DNA of 56,371 nucleotides, taken from the NCBI GenBank assembly GCA_964545855.1, contig CAZJHD010000025.1, forward strand, positions 1 to 56,371, read 5' to 3'. The notes beneath the pieces were generated by a model that was not told the DNA's origin, did no database searches, and worked only from the letters and a program-made list of their open reading frames with translations. Positions 51,853 to 56,371 of this stretch are shown here, in pieces (the first letter of the stretch is position 1; every line of letters begins with the position of its first letter). Origin of the DNA: CAZJHD01 sp964545855. GTDB taxonomy: Bacteria; Planctomycetota; UBA1135; JACQFD01. The translations under genes and the position numbers were made by a program.

Positions 51853-53013
51853 TCAGCGTGGACGGAGGATCTCGCGCGCGCGGTCGCGGACGATGTTCGG
51901 CTCGTAGGAGCGGCCCGCCACCTCCGCGAGGGCGGTGCGCATCGGTGCCGCGCTCGCGAGCGCCGCGATGCGGTCGCGAGCCGCTTCGTCGAGGAGCTCG
52001 AGCGCCGCGGCGACCACGTCGGCCCGCGCCTTCTCGTCCGTCGCGCCCTCGGCCACGCCCTCCAGCAGCGGCAGGATCGTGCCGCGGCGCGTCGCGGAGT
52101 CCTGCGTCGCGAGGAAGCGGCGCCCCTGCGTGCGCAGGTCGTAGGCGGGCGAGCCGAGGAGCTCGCGGAGGAGGGCCACGCGCTCGGCGGGAGCCGCCAC
52201 GCGCACGTGGAGCACCGCCCGCGATGCGAGGACGGCGTCACGGGCGGCGCCCTCGTCGAGCGCGCGGAGCACGCGGTCGAAACGTGGCAGGTCGTCGGCG
52301 ATGCCGAGCGCGGCGAGGCAGGCGAGGCGGAAGCGGAGACTCCGGACGGCGGCGCGATCGGAGGCGTCGAGGGGCGCGTCGATCTCCGCGAGGAGACGGG
52401 CCCGGGCCGCCTCGCCGAGCGGAGCCGGCGGAGACGTGTCCGGCACGAGTGCGCGCGTCTCGCGGTCCAGGAGGAACAGCACGGGCGCATCGACAGAGGT
52501 GGACCGCGCGGGCCAGGGCTGCACCCGCTCCGGACCGACGACGACGGCCGCGCCCCCGATCTCGAGCCGCGCCTGCCCCGTGGGGCGGTGGGATCCCGTC
52601 GAGCTCCAGCCGCCGCGCTCCACGCGCCCATGGCCCCGCGCGCCCGCGAGCGCGGCGACGCGTGCGAGGAAGAGGCGCGTCGGATCGGCGTCGAGCGCGA
52701 TCCGCGCGAAGGAGGCCTCGGCGGCGCCGCGGGCCTCGAGCCGCTCGGCGAAGGGCGCTCCCGTCTCCGGCCACTCGATCCGGATCGCGATCCCCTCGGA
52801 GGTCGCGGAGAGGACCTCCAGGGCGAAGCGCGCCGGCGGGGCCACGGGCATCGGCTCCTCGGGCCACTCGACGCGCGGAGCGCGGCGCGCGGGGTCGTCC
52901 GATGCCTCCACCAGCGCGCCGAGCTCGCGCCGCGCCCAGGCGAGCGCCTCCCCGTCGCCGGCGGCGGCAGCCGGTGTTCCCTGGAGGAGGACGGGGACGA
53001 GGAGCGTGAGCAT
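51853..53013 (-). CDS. Secreted HEAT-like repeat protein
   Basis: 386-residue exported protein not assigned to a family. ATG 53013 opens a short signal peptide (LTLLVPVLLQGTPAAAA). The N-terminal half is beta-rich (ALEVLSATSEGIAIRIEWPE). The C-terminal half, from about residue 230, is helical with repeats like LRFRLACLAALGIADDLPRF and VALLRELLGSPAYDLRTQGR that resemble HEAT units. It is followed 17 bases later by the esterase-thioredoxin gene on the same strand, so the two may be co-expressed in the periplasm. It is divergent from the epimerase, 44 bases apart. Two near-identical 11-bp leader units lie at 53024-53045. Confidence 0.68.
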   Translation of the reverse strand: MLTLLVPVLLQGTPAAAAGDGEALAWARRELGALVEASDDPARRAPRVEWPEEPMPVAPPARFALEVLSATSEGIAIRIEWPETGAPFAERLEARGAAEASFARIALDADPTRLFLARVAALAGARGHGRVERGGWSSTGSHRPTGQARLEIGGAAVVVGPERVQPWPARSTSVDAPVLFLLDRETRALVPDTSPPAPLGEAARARLLAEIDAPLDASDRAAVRSLRFRLACLAALGIADDLPRFDRVLRALDEGAARDAVLASRAVLHVRVAAPAERVALLRELLGSPAYDLRTQGRRFLATQDSATRRGTILPLLEGVAEGATDEKARADVVAAALELLDEAARDRIAALASAAPMRTALAEVAGRSYEPNIVRDRAREILRPR

Positions 53014-53057
53014 CGCTTCGGTGCCGGCGGGCGCGCGGCGGGCGCTATCTTGCCGGC

Positions 53058-53510
53058 GTGCGGCCCGATTCTCCCTCCCTCCCCGTCCCCGGCCTCGTGT
53101 CGTGCTTCGATCACGTGGCCATGGCGGTCGCCGATCTGGACGCATCGATCGCCTCCTGGTCGCGCGGCCTCGGCCTCGAAGTCGTCCATCGCGAGCGCGT
53201 CGACGAGCAGGGAGTCGACGAGGTCTTGCTGCGCGTCGGCGGCTCGTTCCTCCAGCTCGTCGCGCCCCTCGGTCCGGAGACGCCCGTGGGCCGCTTCCTC
53301 GCGAAGCGCGGGCCGGGGCTCCACCACGTGGGCTACCGCGTCGTGAGCGTGGCCGCGGCGATCGAACGCGTGCGTTCCTCCGGCCTGCGCCTGATCGACG
53401 AGGCGCCGCGGCGGGGCTCCCGCGGAACGACCATCGCCTTCGTGCATCCGTCGTCCTTCGGCGGCGTCCTCGTGGAGCTCGTCGAGGAGCCGCCGGCCAC
53501 GAGGGGCTGA
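53058..53510 (+). CDS. Methylmalonyl-CoA epimerase
   Basis: 150-residue vicinal-oxygen-chelate protein that interconverts (R)- and (S)-methylmalonyl-CoA. FDHVAMAVADLDASIASW starts the first half; GLHHVGYRVVSVAAAIERV starts the second, and LVELVE supplies the C-terminal Glu. These place the metal-binding histidines, Gln (FLQLVAPLG) and Glu as in known epimerases. GTG 53058. The next gene, eight bases on, is a malyl-CoA-lyase-type protein, so the pair may act in propionyl-CoA, ethylmalonyl-CoA or glyoxylate chemistry. No mutase is in the window. Confidence 0.85.
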   Translation: MRPDSPSLPVPGLVSCFDHVAMAVADLDASIASWSRGLGLEVVHRERVDEQGVDEVLLRVGGSFLQLVAPLGPETPVGRFLAKRGPGLHHVGYRVVSVAAAIERVRSSGLRLIDEAPRRGSRGTTIAFVHPSSFGGVLVELVEEPPATRG

Positions 53511-53518
53511 GCGGTCCG

Positions 53519-54436
53519 ATGGCGCGCGACTCCATCCGCTGCACGGAGCTCACGACGCCCGGCCACTCGCTCTCGATGATGGCGAAGGCGGCGGCGAGCG
53601 ACGCGCACGAGGTGATCTGCGATCTCGAGGACGCCTGCGCGCTCTCCCAGAAGGTCGCCGCGCGCGACGTCGTCGCGCAGGCCCTGCGCACGCTCCCCTG
53701 GGGAGAGCGCCTCCGCGCCTTCCGCGTGAACCCCGTCGGCTCGCCGTTCTTCGAGGACGATCTCCGGCACGTGCTCGGGGCGGCGGGAGACGCGGCCGAC
53801 GTCGTGGTGGTGCCGAAGGTGAGCGGCGCCGACGACGTGCGGCTCGTCTGCGCGCGGATCGGCGCGATCGAGCGCGACCGCGGTCTCCCCGAGGGGCGTA
53901 TCCGGCTGGAAGTGCTCGTCGAGACGGCGTCGGCGCTGCAGCGGATCGACGAGGTCGCATCCGCGTCGCCGCGGCTCGACGCGCTCCTCTTCGGCGTCGC
54001 CGACTACGCGGCGGACGTGGGGGCGGTCTTCGACCGCGATGCCTGGACCGACTTCGTCTACGCGAAGCAGCGCCTCGTGGCGGCCGCGCGCGCGGCGGGC
54101 CTCCAGGCGATCGACGGCGTCACGTTCCAGTTCCGCGACGCGGATCTCTGCGCCGAGGATGCCCGGCGCGCGCGGCGTGCGGGATTCGACGGGAAGTGGG
54201 TGATCCACCCGTCGCAGATCGCGCTCGTCCACGATGCGTTCCGGCCGACGCCCGAGCAGGTCGCGCGGGCCGAGCGCGTCGTCGAGACCCACCGGCGCGC
54301 CGACTCGGCGGAGGGCCGCGGAGCGATCGTCGTCGACGACGCGATGGTCGACCTCGCGTCGGTGCGCGTGCAGGAACGCGTGCTCGCGCTGGCGCGGCGG
54401 TTCGCGCCGCGCCGCGCCCGTGATGGGGCTTCCTAG
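53519..54436 (+). CDS. HpcH/HpaI-CitE family lyase, malyl-CoA lyase type
   Basis: 305-residue TIM-barrel lyase. CDLEDACALSQKVAARD holds the metal-binding acidic cluster, RAFRVNPVGSPFFEDDL, VVVPKVSGADDV and LEVLVETASALQRIDEVA match L-malyl-CoA/beta-methylmalyl-CoA lyases, and GFDGKWVIHPSQIALVHDAF is the usual C-terminal signature. It cleaves a beta-hydroxyacyl-CoA to acetyl- or propionyl-CoA and glyoxylate, or hydrolyses the thioester. ATG 53519 lies eight bases after the epimerase stop. Its end overlaps the ferredoxin gene end by four bases, tail-to-tail. The exact substrate is not readable. Confidence 0.82.
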   Translation: MARDSIRCTELTTPGHSLSMMAKAAASDAHEVICDLEDACALSQKVAARDVVAQALRTLPWGERLRAFRVNPVGSPFFEDDLRHVLGAAGDAADVVVVPKVSGADDVRLVCARIGAIERDRGLPEGRIRLEVLVETASALQRIDEVASASPRLDALLFGVADYAADVGAVFDRDAWTDFVYAKQRLVAAARAAGLQAIDGVTFQFRDADLCAEDARRARRAGFDGKWVIHPSQIALVHDAFRPTPEQVARAERVVETHRRADSAEGRGAIVVDDAMVDLASVRVQERVLALARRFAPRRARDGAS

Positions 54437-55590
54437 AAGCGCGTGAGCGGGAGGTCTTCTCGGCCTTCCTCGAGGCCCTCGACGCTGCCGGGCTGGTAGC
54501 TCCAGCCGATCCCCTCGGGGAACGTCTGGTGGCGAGGGACGAGGATCGCGCCCTTGATGCAGACCTGCTCGCAGAGCTTGCAGGAGACGCACTTCTTCTC
54601 GTCCACGACGGCGACGCGGTTCACGGTGCCGTCGAAGTCTTCCAGGCGGATGCAGTCGAAGGGACACACGTCCACGCAGAATTCGCAGCCGGTGCAGAGC
54701 TCCTCGATCACCTGCGCCTTGGGGATCTCCTTCGGCTTCAGGTACTGGATGAGCGAGTCCTGCTGGCCCACGATCGAATCGAAGGGGCAGTAGGTGCCGC
54801 ACACCGAGCAGTTGATGCAGAGCTCGGGGTCGATGAAGTGGCGCACCTTCGACGCGCCGGTGATGGCGTTCGTCGGGCAGACGCGCTCGCAGATCGTGCA
54901 TCCCGTGCACGACTCGTTGATGAAGTGGGCCGTCCAGACGAAGTCCTTCTTCGCCTTCTCGGTGTGGAACACCGCCACCTCGAGGATCCGATGCGCGTCG
55001 TAGTGCGACTTGAGGCCGACCACGGGCTCGTCGAAGTCGACCTTGATCGTGAATCGGTCGGGGAAGGCCGACGACATGTTGCAGAGCAGGCGCACCTTCG
55101 GATCGACCATCCAGGCGCGGACGTAGAGCTGGCGCCCGCCGGTGACCACCTGCTGTGCGTAGTCGGGCATGTCGGCCGAGAGGCCGAACCGGTAGCGATC
55201 GCGCACCTGCGGAACCACGGCGGGAAACTCCACGCGCACGAGCGTCCAGCCGTCGCGGGCCTCGACGGTGTAGCGGCGGCCGTAGCGGCGGTCGCGCTCG
55301 TCGGGATCGTCGAAGACGGAGTCCTTCGCCTCGGCCCAGACGGCCTCCCAGCCGGGCACCTCCTTCGGTGCTCCCCCGTCGGTGTCCTCCGGCGGGGGAA
55401 GCTCGCCGCTCCAGAGGATGGCGGCCGTCGGGCAGACGTCGACCACCGTGCGCGCGTTGTACTTGTCGGTCGGGTGTCCCGCCTTCGCGTGCGCCTTCGT
55501 GTCGTCCCCCATGTAGAAGACCTCGGGGAACTCGACGCAGCATGCATCGCAGGCGATGCACTTCACCGGGTCGACGGAGAACTCGGGCAT
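54433..55590 (-). CDS. Polyferredoxin with five Fe-S sites and an inserted beta-rich domain
   Basis: 385-residue iron-sulfur protein. N-terminal ferredoxin: Cys 11, 14, 17 or 18, and Cys 53 in DVCPTAAI. Residues 104-215 are not ferredoxin: they look beta-rich and resemble the alpha-crystallin/p23-like sandwich (RRYTVEARDGWTLVRVEF, RFTIKVDFDEPVVGLK), with no cysteine pattern apart from Cys 170. Four more clusters follow at Cys 228-238, 258-268, 299-309 and 334-344, each CxxCxxCxxxC. It is likely a soluble electron carrier or subunit of a larger oxidoreductase. The MIP18-like gene lies 183 bases upstream on the same strand; a 6-bp hairpin (CCGGGC / GCCCGG, 55626-55641) is in that gap. Confidence 0.85.
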   Translation of the reverse strand: MPEFSVDPVKCIACDACCVEFPEVFYMGDDTKAHAKAGHPTDKYNARTVVDVCPTAAILWSGELPPPEDTDGGAPKEVPGWEAVWAEAKDSVFDDPDERDRRYGRRYTVEARDGWTLVRVEFPAVVPQVRDRYRFGLSADMPDYAQQVVTGGRQLYVRAWMVDPKVRLLCNMSSAFPDRFTIKVDFDEPVVGLKSHYDAHRILEVAVFHTEKAKKDFVWTAHFINESCTGCTICERVCPTNAITGASKVRHFIDPELCINCSVCGTYCPFDSIVGQQDSLIQYLKPKEIPKAQVIEELCTGCEFCVDVCPFDCIRLEDFDGTVNRVAVVDEKKCVSCKLCEQVCIKGAILVPRHQTFPEGIGWSYQPGSVEGLEEGREDLPLTRF

Positions 55591-55773
55591 GGTGGCGGTG
55601 GGGTCTCGTTCGGTGCTGCGGAGGACCGGGCGGACGCCCGGCGGAATCGTCGAATCGGGTCAGAGACTATCGACCAGAGGGAGCCCGCGATCAACGTGCG
55701 GGGGCCGATCGGGCGCGGGAGCCGCCCTTCGAGGGAGGCGTGAGCCTGCCCGCGGGGCGCTCTCCCCAGGATC

Positions 55774-56109
55774 TCACTCGTCCATCATCCCGAGGCGCTG
55801 CTTCGCGCCGTCGCTCATCATCGACGGGTGCCACTGGGGCTGCCAGACGACCTCGATGTTCGTCTTGGTGACGCCCGGGATCGATCCGACGCGCGTGACC
55901 ACGTCCTTCTGGATCTGCTGGCCCATGGGGCAGCCCTGGGACGTGAGCGTCATCCGGATGTTCACCTCCGGCTTCTCTGCCTCGGTGATCCCGATCTCGT
56001 AGATGAGGCCCATCTCGTAGATGTCGACGGGCTTCCCTTCGCGGTCCATGACCTCGGGATCGGCAACGAGCTTCAACTGTTCGACGACTTGTTCCTGCGT
56101 GACGGGCAT
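55774..56109 (-). CDS. MIP18/SufT-like (DUF59) iron-sulfur assembly protein
   Basis: 111-residue DUF59 protein. VEQLKLVADPEVM and VDIYEMGLIYEIGI open the fold; the conserved Cys is in MTLTSQGCPMGQQI. Homologues (SufT, PaaD, MIP18) help mature Fe-S proteins or enzymes. ATG 56109. The next gene on the strand is the polyferredoxin, so it may serve that protein. Two 15-bp repeats (13/15 identical) lie four bases upstream of the start. Confidence 0.88.
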   Translation of the reverse strand: MPVTQEQVVEQLKLVADPEVMDREGKPVDIYEMGLIYEIGITEAEKPEVNIRMTLTSQGCPMGQQIQKDVVTRVGSIPGVTKTNIEVVWQPQWHPSMMSDGAKQRLGMMDE

Positions 56110-56113
56110 GGTG

Positions 56114-56143
56114 TTCGGGACCCTGGGATTCGAGACCGTGGGA
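56114..56143. repeat. Two 15-bp tandem repeats before the MIP18-like gene
   Basis: TTCGGGACCCTGGGA and TTCGAGACCGTGGGA lie head-to-tail four bases upstream of the MIP18-like ATG; they differ at two bases. On the minus strand each begins TCCCA. Confidence 0.8.
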
Positions 56144-56310
56144 GGGGATTCGGACCACCCAGGCTACACCCGACGGCGCGCGGATCGAACCATGGGCCCG
56201 GGACCTCGGGGGGCCGCCGACGCGCGCCTGTCCCCGGCAGGGACCCGCTGCGACTCGAGTGCACATCCGAATGCGAAGGCGCCCTTCCTCGCGCCCGCCG
56301 GACGACTCCG

Positions 56311-56371
56311 ATGCTCTCCGAGGTCGTGAAGAAATCGGCGCCGGGCTTCGGCCGGCTGCGAGCGGCTGCGG
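56311..56371 (+). CDS. Possible start of a gene leaving the window
   Basis: An ATG at 56311 opens a frame reading MLSEVVKKSAPGFGRLRAAA to the window edge with no stop. No ribosome site is visible and there are too few residues to recognise a family. The 200 bases before it (56110-56310) hold the MIP18-like leader repeats and nothing else I could support. Confidence 0.25.
   Translation, partial: MLSEVVKKSAPGFGRLRAAA

Overview
The window is very GC-rich, GTG starts are common, and genes are packed with many 4-bp start/stop overlaps. A bacterium of the Planctomycetota type is the best guess. The reasons are a division and cell-wall (dcw) cluster that stops at murB with no ftsQ, ftsA or ftsZ, many secreted proteins of unknown family, and a triple-CHRD secreted protein. 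This assignment is inference from gene content, not from a marker tree. No rRNA, tRNA, CRISPR array, transposase or phage gene was seen, and no gene-free stretch exceeds 300 bases.

Layout. 0-15.1 kb is a surface-glycan region: a PIG-L deacetylase coupled to a GT2, then five coupled glycosyltransferase genes (GT2, GT2, GT4, GT4, and a double GT4 fusion) and a YghO-like acyltransferase on the other strand. A reverse-strand block (small secreted protein, acyl-CoA ligase, MalQ amylomaltase) separates the two glycosyltransferase groups. 15.2-20.3 kb holds a secreted VIT/vWA protein, a secreted unknown, a HEAT-like lipoprotein and a zinc-ribbon protein. 20.4-34.9 kb is the dcw operon: mraZ, rsmH, an ftsL-like gene, ftsI, murE, murF, mraY, ftsW, a LysM gene, murG, murC, murB, then a secreted protein. 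murD is missing from its usual place. A likely MraZ operator of 10-bp-phased boxes precedes mraZ. Two back-to-back hairpins close the region at about 35.0 kb.

35-43.7 kb: two secreted unknowns on the minus strand, the CHRD protein, thrS without a TGS domain coupled to a NUDIX gene, and an alkaline-phosphatase-superfamily lipoprotein. 43.8-46.4 kb: a DUF1294 membrane protein, a DEAD-box helicase and an RRM protein with a structured leader, which looks like a cold-shock or RNA-remodelling pair. 46.4-49.5 kb: glpK-glpD for glycerol use. 49.5-56.4 kb: a hotdog thioesterase, an esterase fused to two thioredoxin-like domains, a secreted HEAT-like protein, a methylmalonyl-CoA epimerase next to a malyl-CoA-lyase-type protein, a polyferredoxin with an inserted beta-rich domain, and a MIP18/SufT-like Fe-S protein.

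The most notable observations are the polyferredoxin with a non-ferredoxin middle domain next to a MIP18-type gene, the esterase-thioredoxin-thioredoxin fusion, the phased MraZ boxes, the murD-less dcw cluster, a four-cysteine insert shared by four GT4 domains, and short tandem repeats (11-15 bp) lying directly before the start codons of several genes.
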